Assembly: GCA_945643635.1 (NCBI GenBank)
Contig: CALZFC010000270.1
Span: 427,501-491,500, forward strand
Direction: 5' to 3'
DNA length: 64,000 bases
From: Allodiplogaster sudhausi
Lineage: Eukaryota; Nematoda; Chromadorea; Rhabditida; Diplogasteridae
Within the stretch, counting starts at the first letter, position 1, and every line of letters begins with the position of its first letter. Position numbers and translations under genes: made by a program. Under the pieces are notes generated by a model. It ran no database searches, was not told the origin of the DNA, and saw nothing but the letters and a program-made list of their open reading frames with translations. This document shows, in pieces, positions 12,357 to 24,400 of this stretch.

Positions 12357-13991
12357 GAGGGAGAGAGAGCAGAGAGAGAGAGAGAGAGTGATAAAAAAAC
12401 TATTTACCAAAGTTGATATAAAACAAATAACCTTATTGTCAGATATATGCAGGTAAAAAAATCTTTAGACAAACTAAAAAAAACAAATATATTAAAAAAT
12501 AAAACACAAAACAAAAGTACTCCGTTTCCAGTACGGCGACCCGGAAGAGGGCGAGCCAGATGAGCGGCGCGCCCTCTGCCTGGAATGGCTGCATCGACTG
12601 CATGCCATCTCGAAGAAGTATTGCTACCTGGCGTGGTAAGCAAGAACGCAGTACTATATACATACATATGTATAAATGATGTATATATATATATAAATAA
12701 ATATATATATATATATATATATAGATTCTAGTAAATATTATATTTAATTATATTTAATTTACTTAGGTACGCATCCGCTGTCTACGCTTGCTACTACCGA
12801 CTCGCGCCGCTTGTTGCGATGGAGGAAAAGAAGAAACTTTGGGACGAGGTTTGCGTCGTCGTCTCCTTCTTCTTCTTCTAATTCTTTCTATACATTTAAA
12901 AAAATTTATTCCTCATATGTATTTATAGAAGGTATAAGCGAAATTGTAAACAAACAAAAAATCAATAAGTGATGATGTCATCTTCTGAGTCATCGTACCA
13001 ATTTATTCAGTTATCCTTGTAATGACTCATTAGGTGACTCGCGAGTACGCCGACATGTTCCTGATGGGACGTCGCATCTGGCGGCGTCCGACGCATCCGT
13101 CGCGACTTCGCGTCTTCTACGATCTCGCCATGCTGTGCGTCCGATTCGCGTCCTTGCAGGTATTTTATTTATTATTATAATTTTTTTTTAATTTCACCCT
13201 TTGTTCTATGCAAAATTGTGCTGCATTACGCCTCTGCACTTAAGATACGTAGTCAAATAAAATAAATATAAATAAAAAAAAGTATAATATAGCCCGTAAT
13301 TCTAAACAACTTTTTTTCGAAATAATATTTTCCCCTCAAAGGATGACGTCACAGTACGTCTGTTCCGCACCGAGCTCAACGACGCGCACAATTTCGACTT
13401 CAAAGTCCTCAACGAGGTCGAGTTCGCCAACTCGATCGATAAGGTATGCTTTTCAGCATTTTTTTCTTCTTCTTCAGATTCTCATTCTTTATATTAGAAG
13501 GGCAAAAAAAGTACTAACGATTTTCACAATTTTCCTATCGAATTTAATTGCCTAAAAAAAGAAAAGTAAAAATGTATTCCTCATAATAATTCCATAACGC
13601 TGTATTGCCAGTCTTCTTTTAATAGGGCGAAACATTGCAAATCTACCCTAATATTTCTAATATTTCGTAATATTCTCCATACCGTACTCCTTGCAATCTT
13701 CCTACCTACCGTAATCTCTCTCCCTCATTCTCAGGTCGTTCGTCTCGAGAATCACGTGATTGCGCTGCACTTTGTGAGGAGGCGCTCGACTTGTTCTTCC
13801 CGTTCGTCATTCCGCTCGCGACGCTCGACCATGACGAACGCTGAGCACTCGCCGCATCGTGGGGGCGCAGGAGAGACGACCGATGAGGAGGTGAGAGAGA
13901 GAGAGATTAGAGAGAGAGAGAGAGAAAGAGAGAAAGAGAGAGAGAGAGAAAGAGAGAGAGAGAAGAAGAGGAAGAGAGAGAGAGGGGACAT

Positions 13992-14022
<31 letters not shown>

Positions 14023-14871
14023 CTATAGAAAGGAAGAGAGTGAAAGAGAATTGTTACACCAGTTGTAGGTACATATATCATTTGCCATTAGAACAATCTA
14101 AGCAAAAGAGTGACGTTTGTAACCATGCTAAACCATTTCTCCACCCCATTCTCGCAGGCGTCCTTCTCTCGGCGCGGCTCGTTGTGCGCGCCGTCTCAGC
14201 AGGCGCCAACTGCCTCCGCCTCTTCCTCTGCCCATCCACCTCGCGCCTCTTCGCTCCGTCTGAAGCCGGCGAACGCGCGTCGTCAGCCACCACTCGTGGC
14301 TGCTGCTGCCGTCGATCACTCCTTCGATGACGACTCCTCCGTAGGCGATGACGTCCCGGCAGCGGCCGCTGCCGCACTCTCCAAGCTCACCATCTCGACG
14401 CCGGCGCCGGCTGACAGGGAGAATACGGTATGTCTTTTTTTTAAATTTGTTTACTTATTTTTTTAAATATTCTATCTCTTTTTACTTTTAAACTCTATCT
14501 CTCTCTCTCTCTCTTTTTCTCTCTCTCTCTCTCTGCCTCTTTACTAGAATAGTCTACTACATAAAAAAGAGATCAATGTCAATTTTATTTTCTTCAAGAG
14601 AAAAAAAAAGTCTCACAAATTTCCTTAAAATTTCTGTAGCTATAGCTCGGTCGATGATCATTGATCATTGATCATTGATTCCCTCTTGATTGACTGATGC
14701 ATGTCTACAGAAGAAGAAGCCGACGCAGCATGGCTCGGCGCCTCCCTCGCCCACGGCGTCCTCCCGTGGCGGCGGCGGCGGAGTCATCCCAAGAATCGTC
14801 GTCGAGACGGACGAGCCCTTGACGCCGGCGGCGACCAATTCGTCTTCGGCTCCGCCCTCTCGAAAAGTTTG

Positions 14872-14914
<43 letters not shown>

Positions 14915-15204
14915 TCGCTCTCTCTTTCTATTCTCTCCCTCTCTCGCTCTTTATTTTCTCTCCCTTTCTCTCTTCGCTTTCTCTCTCATTCTATTTTTTC
15001 TCTGTCTCTCTCTCTCTCTTTCAATTTTACTATGCTATGCACATGAAGAGTGGATTGACAAACATTTATTTTTTTTTCTTAAAATTAGTGCTCATTTTCT
15101 TGTCATTTCAGCAGTCAGTCTGCTCGCCTCGTCCACCGTCGCCGAAGCAGCAGCAGTCGGTGCGCTTCGCGGACAGCAACGAGCGGCTGGCGGGCGGCTT
15201 CTGA
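11765..15204 (+). CDS. Divergent 14-3-3-like protein, 10 exons, 416 aa
   Basis: Predicted exons: 11765-11810, 12061-12176, 12532-12635, 12767-12848, 13034-13159, 13342-13443, 13735-13890, 14158-14427, 14711-14866, 15112-15204. Every junction has GT...AG, phases agree throughout, and the total is 1251 nt. The family call rests on Y98-Y99-R100-L, matching the 14-3-3 YYRYLAEV helix, and on PTHPSRL at residues 135-141, matching the hallmark PTHPIRL. The flanking helices keep the right spacing, and an LENH segment (exon 7) falls where 14-3-3 has its RDN motif. 14-3-3 proteins are dimeric phosphoserine/threonine-binding adaptors; here the Arg of the phosphate-gripping Arg-Tyr pair is kept, the Tyr is Leu, and the Asn after PTHP is Asp. 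The N-terminal helices are not convincingly aligned. Residues from about 205 onward form a long Ser/Pro/Ala/Arg-rich, probably disordered tail absent from ordinary 14-3-3 (about 250 aa). The start is the ATG before a strong GTAAGT donor; the islands at 4424-4790 are possible alternative starts. Confidence 0.7.
11887..11935. repeat. 16-bp perfect hairpin in intron 1 of the 14-3-3-like gene
   Basis: TTAAGAATTAAACATG at 11887-11902 has its exact reverse complement at 11920-11935, with a 17 nt loop. It lies 77 bases after the first donor. It could be a relic of a small palindromic element. Confidence 0.75.
12177..12390 (+). repeat. GA-rich minisatellite directly after the exon 2 donor
   Basis: The donor GTGAGAGA of exon 2 merges into a higher-order repeat: the core GTGAGAGGGAGAGAGAGCAG recurs about five times at irregular 35-50 bp spacing, joined by pure GA. 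It is a variable-number repeat rather than simple (GA)n. Confidence 0.85.
13891..15025. repeat. Intronic (GA)n and (CT)n tracts
   Basis: GA repeats fill 13891-14030, immediately after the exon 7 donor. CT repeats lie at 14495-14535 and 14876-15025, the latter immediately after the exon 9 donor. Confidence 0.85.
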
Positions 15205-15235
15205 TCTACCCCCCCTCTTCTCTACCGATTTATAT

Positions 15236-15495
15236 GCCCATGCCCCTCCCACCCCTTTACTTCACTACTTCACATGCTATTGCTGGCGAGCGCTCGGCTC
15301 TTCTGATATCTGCTCTGCCCTTGCTGCCTTTTCAACCTTCTTCCTTCTTTCCTGACAATACACAAGAATCTTTCCCGCCTGTCGATCATATGAGTGCCAA
15401 TGCCCCCTGTTACTTCACTACTTCACATGCTATTGCTGGCGAGCTTGCTGCCCTCTTCCTAATTTCCTGATAATTCACAAGAATCTTTCCGCCGA
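15236..15495 (+). repeat. Tandem duplication in the 3' flank or UTR of the 14-3-3-like gene
   Basis: The block at about 15255-15375 (TACTTCACTACTTCACATGC ... CACAAGAATCTTTCC) is repeated with shortening at about 15409-15490. It begins about 30 bases after the stop codon, so it is probably 3' UTR. From 15500 to 16220 the DNA is AT/CT-rich with no gene seen. Confidence 0.7.
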
Positions 15496-16220
15496 TATCG
15501 ATCATTTTTGCCCGTTGATGTACAAGCGTAATCAGCATTTTCGCCCAGTTTACTCCACTACATACATTCATATTTCACATGATATTTTGTCTGTGTGTCT
15601 GCGCCTCTCTCCACTCCTTCCACTTCCCCGTTTGAGACCAAAAATGATGAGACAGTCGCCTTTCTATTTTACGGACACAATCATCAAATGCTCATATTGT
15701 GCATTTTGGTTTCCTTTTTTGTTTTATTTTTTTATTTTTTTTCTTTTTCTCTCTTTATTTCTTTCTTTTATACCGCATCTTCCTCTCTTTTTCTCTATCA
15801 CGACACATTTCTGGCAACGAAAGTATTAATCAAGTGCTTTTAAGACTTATTCTGCGGATTTTGCTAAAATGTAGTTGGCTTTTATGTCTCGCTATCTCGA
15901 AAACCATGTTTCGCAGTATGTTCCAGTTGACAAATATTGAAAGGTGCCAGCTTTAAATGAAGAAAAAAAATCAAAAATATTACATGATCTAACGGGTTAA
16001 AATTGTTATTGATTTTGTATGTGTTTTTTTTATTAAGCTCATATTTTTTGTGCCTTGCCTGATTTGTTTGCTTTAATCAGCAGATAAAGAAGAAATAATT
16101 CCGAAATTGTTGCTCGACAGAGAGAAGAAATTTGGTCATTTTGTTATCATGATCATGATTGAAGACGACTCACGTAACATCCGTTCCAGCTTCTCCTTAA
16201 AAAAAAAGTTTGAGAAGGGC

Positions 16221-16279
16221 AGGGACCAGCGATCTAGATCTGCTTTCTAATGTTCTCCCAACAGACAATGAGCTATGGT
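16221..16279 (-). pseudogene. Degenerate tRNA-Phe-like fragment
   Basis: The stretch with TCTCCCAA, an insertion and TGAGCTATGG resembles the D-arm and anticodon side of the intact tRNA-Phe 250 bases downstream, but it has insertions and a ruined anticodon stem. A further 11 bases identical to the tRNA 3' end (GCCACGAGCCG) lie at about 16315. It is probably a decayed tRNA copy. Confidence 0.45.
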
Positions 16280-16470
16280 TGTATGTTCATTTATATACAT
16301 TAACAAAGAGGTAGCCACGAGCCGTAGAAATGTCCGCATAATTCTGATTCGCATTCAGCAGTCAGTTCTAGGCTTTTATTTCAAAAAGTAGGTTACATTC
16401 AAATAGAGTCACATACACATAGAGAATCGATCACAGGGAAGTGGGCGTTCGATAAGCAGCAAAACCAATT

Positions 16471-16542
16471 GCCACGAGCCGGGATCGAACCGGCGACCTT
16501 TAGATCTTCAGTCTAACGCTCTCCCAACTGAGCTATCATGGC
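16471..16542 (-). tRNA. tRNA-Phe (anticodon GAA)
   Basis: The 72 nt on the minus strand fold as a standard cloverleaf: a 7 bp acceptor stem (GCCATGA with TCGTGGC, one G-T pair), D-arm GCTCAGTTGGGAGAGC, anticodon stem-loop TTAGA-CTGAAGA-TCTAA with anticodon GAA, and T-arm GCCGG-TTCGATC-CCGGC. Box A and box B promoter sequences are intact. There is no intron and the CCA end is not encoded, as expected for a nuclear eukaryotic tRNA. It decodes UUC/UUU. Confidence 0.97.
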
Positions 16543-17471
16543 ACACGGGACATACGCTGCAAACTGTCCGAAAAATTGTGAAAAGCAATTCAGCTTCAGA
16601 AATAGTTTTTCATTTCAAAAAAAGAGTTTCCAGGAAAGCAGGGGTTACAAGGACAATAATTTCGTTCTAACGCCTGCACTTTCTTTCTCTTCTCTTTCAT
16701 CTTCTTCACACGAATACGGCATAAACTGTGATTCATTTCGATTGAAATATGTAATGGTTCAGCCTTCCGTTGCAATTATCTGATAAAGTAAAAACAACTT
16801 TCATTAATTGCACGCAGTGGGGTTCCTTAATGTAAATTACATAAGGGCAAACAAAATCAATTTTCAAGGCACATTCCAGCTGTGCCTTTTGTGCTTGCAA
16901 TCTTCCGATAGCTTGTAGGCTTTTAGCCACTTTTATCGCTCTTCTATTTCTGTTTTTTTTTTAATTGCTCTGCATTATACTTCTCTTCTTTGATATCTGC
17001 TTCTCACACATCAAACTATTTATCTGATAGTTCACGGTCAATATCTTATGTTTGCACGTCAAGCACACTGAAATTTAATGAAGCGCTAATGCTTCGTCGC
17101 TGTCGTGTGGGTGTGGATCAGACGTGGGAACTTGTGCAACAACTCTTTTATCAAGCTACTGGCCTGACACGGCAACAACAAAAAGGCAGAGGGAAAGGAA
17201 AGAGGGACCGCTCACTATGAGCGAGGCATGGCAGACTGACTTTTAAAGTCAAGCAAAAGAGACGTAAAACGAAATGCTTACGTGGCAATAATTAACATAT
17301 GGTTACGTGGCACAAGAAATAATATGTGCATTCGTGGAAAGCACCGCAAAGTGAGAGAAGAGGGGTAAGAATGAGATGAAAGGGGAGTCATCGTGACAGA
17401 AAGAGTAGTTGCAATTGATCAATCGATTAAAAAAAACCTGTTTTGGAAAAATCGTTTTGAAAAATTCTAGA
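16543..17471. other. Intergenic, no gene recognised
   Basis: The stretch between the tRNA and the stop of gene A has scattered short open frames but no recognisable domain or splice-supported exon. Confidence 0.6.
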
Positions 17472-20400
17472 CTAAAGACCCTTGATCCACGAGAAAAGAA
17501 GGACGACGAGAAGGGCGGACGCAGTTGCTTCCTGACAGATGACGTCATTATCGATCGATATTATCGATATTATGCTTTTCACAGATATACACACACACAC
17601 ACACCTGACTAGGAGAATCATCACAGGCGTCTCCTTCCCCGACCGCAGCGCGTGCCGTGGATGCGTCGAGGTTGCAGAGTGGCGTCGCGCAAATGTAGCC
17701 TTCGATATCATCATAGTTGAAGTAGCCGATCTGGCGAGTTCGGCGGCTATTTCTACTTGTTTATTGCTATGTTTATTTATTATATATATTTTTATTATCT
17801 CTTCGAGGCTATTGATCGGTTTTATTGTTAATTTTAACCGAAAAAAAAGAGAAAAAAAGTCGAAGTGGAAGAAGAAACCTACACGGTGCTTATTCTTTCC
17901 ACTTATTATATCTCTGCAACCTTTTTCGCTTCTTAATCGATGTATATAAATAAATAAATAATTAAATGAATAAACAAATAAGAACAAAATGTAGAAGAAG
18001 AACACCTCAATTCTGCTGCCCGTGGAGTTTCCGTCTGGGAAGGAAAGGCAGCCACGGTCTTGGTAGGCATACCTAGTCTTCACGAAGCAGAACTTCCCCT
18101 TAAAGGAACCATGCAATGAATGATTCAACAGTTGTACATTAACAATCATTCTGAACGCGCGCCCACTAATATTTGGCCCTTATGCACGTTAGAGAGCGTA
18201 TGAAATAGGAGAGTGGCTAATGGCTGCAGTAAAAAAAACCTTGGTCGAGCCATATTTTGCGTGCTCTACGTTCATAAAACAATATATGTTCAGTGAACTG
18301 CTTCTTTAAACGAGTCTTGAATTCATGTCTCCTGGCCTGACGCTATGGCGAAGGAGCATGCTATTTTAAAGAGACGCGACAGCGAAAGTGACGAAAAATT
18401 CAAAACATAGAATATTGACGAGAACCATGCACTGTCAAGAACAGATATGAATTCGTCTTTCTAAGAAAATGGCACAATTCAATTTTTCGACATACTTTTC
18501 GACATTCCGGCATAGTATTAATACGGATATCAATGGAGGAAGGATTACTTTGCATTTTTCATCGCTTTCGCCCGTGTAGCATTCGAGATCGCCGTGGACT
18601 GCGTTGTTTTTAGGTTCAAGCACCGCATCATTACAGAACGCCTTCTAAAAGACATGCATAAAGAACCGTTGAAATTAATCAATAAAGAATTGCATGATGA
18701 TAAATAAATAAGGCTTCATTAAGACATTCATTAATTAAGTAATAAAACGATAAATCAATAAAAAATATTCTGCGACATTATCGCAAGTGCATGTAGTTTC
18801 CGGCTTCGTTTCCGCAGTGCTGCCGCTGACGGTGAAGCAGGTGTTTCGGAAGAAACTGAAAGAAGCAAAAAAAGGGAAAATTGACTGTTAGCTTTTACCA
18901 TATCTTTAAACAAAAATTGGATGAAAGGGTATATTCGACAAAAAATTAGTTCGATTTCACGAGAGGCAACCCTGAGAAGTCGCCAACACTCGGCACTGAA
19001 AGGCTAATGCCCAAGAAGCTGCCGTAGCCGTCTGAGAGAGCGTAACAGTACCCCCTAAGTTTCTTCTGAAAATGCAAGAAAGTGCTTGAAATCAATATGT
19101 TTGATGAGATTAGGAGCATGTTTTATCCGTTTTCCATTAAATTATGCCGTATAATTATCCAACGACACCTTGTGAAGATCGAAAGGTGGACATTTATTGT
19201 CAATTTGTTTGAAATTCTTGATTTTGGTGCAGATTTGAAGCACGCTTACAAGGGATATATCGGGAATAAAAGATTTCATAACGGAATTCGACAATCGGAA
19301 TTTGGAGGAGAAAAATGTTTCGGAATTCCAAAAAAAAACCCTTCATCACTGCTGCCAAGTATAACAAAGAAAAATGAGAGTAAGCTAGTAAGCTTTCTTC
19401 GATGAATGTATTCATCGAAAAAGCTGCGAGGTGGTCCAAACCGTTGTCTTATTTCCTCCAAAGGAGGCAGTACAGGTGACGTTCTTTGCCGGTATCATCT
19501 TGTACTGAGCGAAATCATCGACGTTGCAGAGTGGAGATCTTGGAGGATTGATTTGTTTGGAAAAGCTATTCAATCCATGGTATTCCCTAGAGGAGGACCG
19601 ATGACTAAAACGCAGTTAATGCAGCTTCGAATTGCCATGTTCACCCTCTCATTTTCGCACGTAAGACTTCGCGCAAGTTCACACTAATCCGCTAATTGAA
19701 CATACGGAAGAACACATGCGCGAATGATAGTGCGAAGGGCAATGCGGAAATGTGAAATCTCACAATCTTTTATGCAGGTGACCTGCCTCCTGTAAGCAGT
19801 GGAGAAAATGCCCACAACCGTGTTTGGTCCTCTGTGTGAAAGTGGAATGATATCTGTGATGAATGGAGAGGACAAACCTGCAAACGCACGTGACATCGCC
19901 CTCTGGGTAGCCATAGCAGCCGTCGTCGAATGCGTTCGCGGCCACGCCAACGATGCATTTCTGTTGAAGGAGAAGAAGAAAGTGATGAGTATGGAGTGTA
20001 TCGGAGTGCGAAAGGAGATCCAAAATCAAGCTCTATTTGCTTGGCTACGTACGTATGTATGACCCAATTGGTTGCGGAATGTACATACATAGCTCTACGC
20101 CAACGATGCACTTCTTGTGGAAGACAAAGAAGAAAGATGGGGTTTAGAGTGTATTGGAAATGATAGGGAACCCTATTCAAGATATCTTCCGGTATGAAAC
20201 ATGTTATTCAGGAACATTCATGTTCAGGAAAATGGAAGTCTTTATATATGCATCTCTCTCTCCCTCTCTGCCTTTAGCAATGAATTCTATTCCTTCTTAT
20301 TAACGATAAGGGAAACGAAAGAGTGAGTCAGACAAGGCTAGCCAGAAGCTTCATGCTGTCCACCGATTCGCCTTACAAATACAGATTTAGAAAGCAAAAA

Positions 20401-20958
20401 CAAACATTGTTATTAGGCTACTCTCCTCTGTACGACTAGTCGAGAACCTTCTGGGAGATACCGATAAAACACAAAAAAAAATTCAAAGAAAAATTTGTTT
20501 GTTGTTTCTTGTAAATGCTGCATCTTATGGTTCAGTTTTTGCAGTTATTGAAAGTGATAAAGTATTTCTTTTAATACAAAAATGGTAGCTTCTTACCGCT
20601 CCTTGAGAAATGCGATTTTTGAACTCGATCACGCATGCGCTGCCGCAGCAATTCGCTTTGCTGAACGGTACAAAAAGTAAGCATTTATTTCTCAACCTTT
20701 CGATAGGCCAAGAAAAAGGTTATATTGTTCATCCGTCTTAGTCGAAGAAAGTTAAAGAAGTAATGACTCTTTCTTCGGAATCTTTTCTTTTCTTCTTTTT
20801 TTCTATATTGCCTGCGAAGGATATTCATGATTCATTATCAGTAGAGTTTAATGTGTCGCGCACCCTGTTTCTAGGCAAGTAAGAATGGCGAATGTTGCTT
20901 TGTAGAAAGAGAAGAGAACGAGCAGGAAACGCATGAAGTGCCAGTTGAAGTTAGGCAT
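17472..20958 (-). CDS. Gene A: secreted three-domain Cys-rich protein with GPI-like tail, 10 exons, 295 aa
   Basis: Exons in transcript order: 20958-20864, 20660-20597, 19960-19878, 19538-19442, 19065-18971, 18855-18777, 18644-18549, 18098-18006, 17730-17605, 17531-17472, total 888 nt with all phases matching. The start ATG lies one base after TTTCAG, a typical spliced-leader acceptor. The N-terminus is a signal peptide (MRFLLVLFSFYKATFA) ending near the first Cys. Three cysteine domains follow, each ending in a Ly6/ET-module-like pattern: CVC...PLCN (exons 3-4), CTCDN (exon 6) and YICATPLCN (exon 9). Domain 3 has the FCF...RGC...C layout seen in nematode ET-module and uPAR/Ly6-like proteins. 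The last exon encodes a hydrophobic tail (ALLVVLLFSWIKGL, then stop), as expected for GPI-anchor attachment. The protein is probably displayed on the cell surface; ligand and role are unknown. The final donor GT sits inside a (GT)n repeat. It is most similar to genes B and C. Confidence 0.82.
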
Positions 20959-20959
20959 G

Positions 20960-20965
20960 CTGAAA
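20960..20965 (-). promoter_or_regulatory. Probable spliced-leader acceptor of gene A
   Basis: TTTCAG on the minus strand is followed by C and the start ATG. TTTCAG is the consensus 3' splice site used for nematode trans-splicing. The same arrangement precedes the ATGs of B (25427-25432) and C (33440-33445). Confidence 0.65.
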
Positions 20966-21448
20966 TTCCAATCATGAATCAAAAGAGGAAAAGAGATAAA
21001 ATTTATGTTTGAAGATGATAAATATAAATCTAGATATTTCAATGCAGTCCGAAGTCACAAGCAAACCTTGCGTTGTTCAATATCCAAGGACAACCCCGGC
21101 TGCCAGTCTTTTGCACATGTTCAATTTCTAATTGGACACCTGTTATAGGGAACGACATAAACTCTTGCAGCTGATGGCAGCTGCGGTCATAAAAAAGGAA
21201 ATAAAATCGAATTCAGTTTGTTCAACAGAATCTTACGTCATTCAAACGAGACAAATTTCTGTGTTAGTCTCTTCGAGCTCTCAATTTCTGTTGCTCTGCA
21301 TACTTCTCTTGTTTGAAATTTGCTTCTTTCACATCAAAATATTTATCTGATAGTTCATGGTTAATATCTTATGCTCACACATGAAACACACTGAAAGATA
21401 AATCGATTATAAACAAAAATTGTTTAGGAAATACGTTTTTGAAGAATT

Positions 21449-24400
21449 CTAGTCTGAATTCCCATGGATCCATGAGAGAAGAAAGACGACGAGAAGGGCG
21501 GACGCAGTTGCATCCTGACAGATGACGTCATTATCGATCGATATAGTGGAATCGCTTTCACAGATATACACACACACACACACCTGACTAAGAGAATCAT
21601 CAAAGGTGTCTCCATCCCCGACCGCAGCGCGTGCCGTGGATGCGTCGCGGTTGCAGAGTGGAGTCGCGCAAATGTAGCCTTCGTTATTTTCATAGTTAAA
21701 GTAGCCGACCTGGCGAGTTCGGCGGCTATTTCTACTTGTTTGATTGCAAATGTTTATTTTATTATTTTTATTATCTCTTCGACGTTATCGACTGGTTTGA
21801 TTATTAATTTTAATCAAAAAAGAAATAAAAATATATATATACCGTATTTTCTCTATTAGTACCCCCGGGGGTTCTATTTTTCAATAGCCCTGCGAGAGGG
21901 GGGCACTATTAGAGGGAGGGGTTCTACTGGAGGGAGGGGTTCTATTTTTCAATGTGAGACACTAAAAGTTTGATAACAACATTTTCTTCTCAAAATAAGA
22001 AGAATCGTAGGTCGAATTCATAGGAATCATCACTGGAATATCCATTTTACCACATGTTTTGAATGAATTTGCAATGATTTCATTGGAGAGAGCATCCCAT
22101 ACCTCCAGGATCCATTCGAGGTACGTCTCGAGCTGAGATTTTCAGGCTGTTATGGGGGGGGGGGAACTATTGGAGGGGGGGTTCTACTAGAGGGAGGGGT
22201 TCTATTTTTCAATGGCTTTATCAGAGAGGGGTACTATTAGAGGGGGGGTTCTAATAAAGGGGGGGTACTAATAGAGAAAATACGGTATATATAAATTGCA
22301 CAGTGCACATTCTTTTCATTTATTTTACTTTGTTCTTCGGTCGCGTCATGTCTCCACAAGTGTTTTCACATCTTAATCGATGTACATATATAAATTTTAA
22401 AAAAATATGAATAAACAAAAGAGAACAAGCATTTGAAGAAGAATACCTCAATTCTGTTGCCTGTGGAGTTGCCGCCTGGGAAGGAAAGGCAGCCACGCGT
22501 TTGGAAGTTAAGCGACGTAGACCTAGTTCTCACGAAGCAGAACTTCCCCTTAAAAGTCTTGAATTCGCGTCTATACGACTAAAGAGCATGCACTTTCAGG
22601 ATTCGCGAAAACGAAAGTGAGGAAAATAAAAAAAACATTGTTTATTGACGAGTTTCGTGCGCTGTCAACAGCAGAAATAAACTCGTCTTCCTAAGAAGAT
22701 GTCACAATTCAATTTTTCGATACTTTTCGACATTCCGGCATAGTATTATTACGGATAAGAATGGAGGAAGGCTTGCTTTGCATTTTTCGTCGTTGTCGCC
22801 AGTGTAACATTCGAGATCGCCGTGGACTACGTGGTTTTTCGGTTCAAGCACCGCATCACTGCAGGATGGCTTCTAAAAGACATTCATAAACAAACCATGA
22901 AATCAATAAATAAATTAATTAATTAATTAAATGATGATAAATAAATAAAACTTCATTAAAACATTAATTAATTAATTAATTAATAAAACGATAAATCAAT
23001 AAAAAAAGATTCATCGACATTATCGCAAGTACAAGTAGTATCCGGCTTCGTTGCCGCGATGAAGCTGACGGTGAAGCAGGTGTTTCGGAAGAAACTGAAG
23101 GAAAGCAAAAAAAGAAAGTAAAGTTAGCTTTTGCTTTTACCACATCTTTAAGCAGAAATGGGATGAACGGATATATTCGATAAAAGTAGTTCGATTTCAT
23201 GAGAGCCAACCCTGAGAAGTCGCCAATATACGGTACTGAATAGCTCGTGCCCATGAAGCTTTCGAGGCCTTCTAAGGTAGCGCGACAAAACCCCGACAGA
23301 ATTGCACTCTGAACATACTCGAGAATGCATCTTTTAGCGAACAATCAATGTTTCGTGGCATTAGGCGCATCTTTATAACACCATATTATTGACCATATGC
23401 ATCCATCTCGAGATTGAAAAACGCTTGTGAATGTCGAAAAATGATTGTCTCTCTATGATGTTCGAAGGGTGAAATTGTTTGTGTTTTCAATTCGATATAA
23501 ATTCTAAATAAGAAAAAGAAAAAAGAAAAGAAAAACACAAATTTGAAGCGTACTTCCTATACTCTTTCGTCAGCTTATAATCTTTGCTGCTGCAAAAGAT
23601 ATGTAACATTCGCCCTTACTAGAAGAGAGAAGAAAAATGACAACAGTAAATTGTTTTTGTAGTAATCAGAAAAAGTCTAACAAAGTTTAGCTTATTGAAG
23701 TTTAGTTAGCTTACAATTAGCTAACTAGTTCACCCCTACTTTAGTACAGGGAAGAAAAACGAGAGTAGGATAATGGCGATAATAAGAGAATATACTAAGC
23801 CTTCTTCAAATCCGCATCGAAATTCGATGCGTTCATACATTGATAAAGATTTGCGAGGCTGTCCGAACCTTTGTCTTCGTTTTCCCAATAATGAAGAGAG
23901 TGCAAGTGACGTTCTTCGCTGGTATCATCTTGTACTGAGCGAAATCATCGACGTTGCAGAGTGGAGTTCTTGGAGGATTGATTGGTTATGGAAAAGGTAT
24001 GCAAATAGACTACAGCATAAATGAATGGTATAACTTAAGGAGAAAAATCTCCGAGAAAAAATACATAAATTAACGCGGCTTCCTCTTATTATCGCCTGTG
24101 CGATCTCAATTATATCTCGCACAATATAAAAATGAGCTGTATTTTAAAAGCGCTGCGGTCGCGATGCGGTTTTAGGGTCCTTTTCACAGTCAATAAAAGG
24201 TGACTAGGCATAAAGGCAGTGTAAGGATTGACCTGCAAACGCAAGTGAACTCGCCGATTCCTTCGTCGCCGTAGCAGCCGTCGTCGAATGCGTTCGCGGC
24301 CACGCCAACGATGCACTTCTGGTGGAAGGCAAAGAAGAAGACAGATTTATTATTTAGTTATCACACATGAAATAAGGTATTTCAGTGTGACATCATTGAC

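Noticed and set aside
17575..17605. (AC)n run as a stand-alone repeat
   Set aside because: It is the start of intron 9 of gene A and conserved in the paralogues, so it is treated with the gene.
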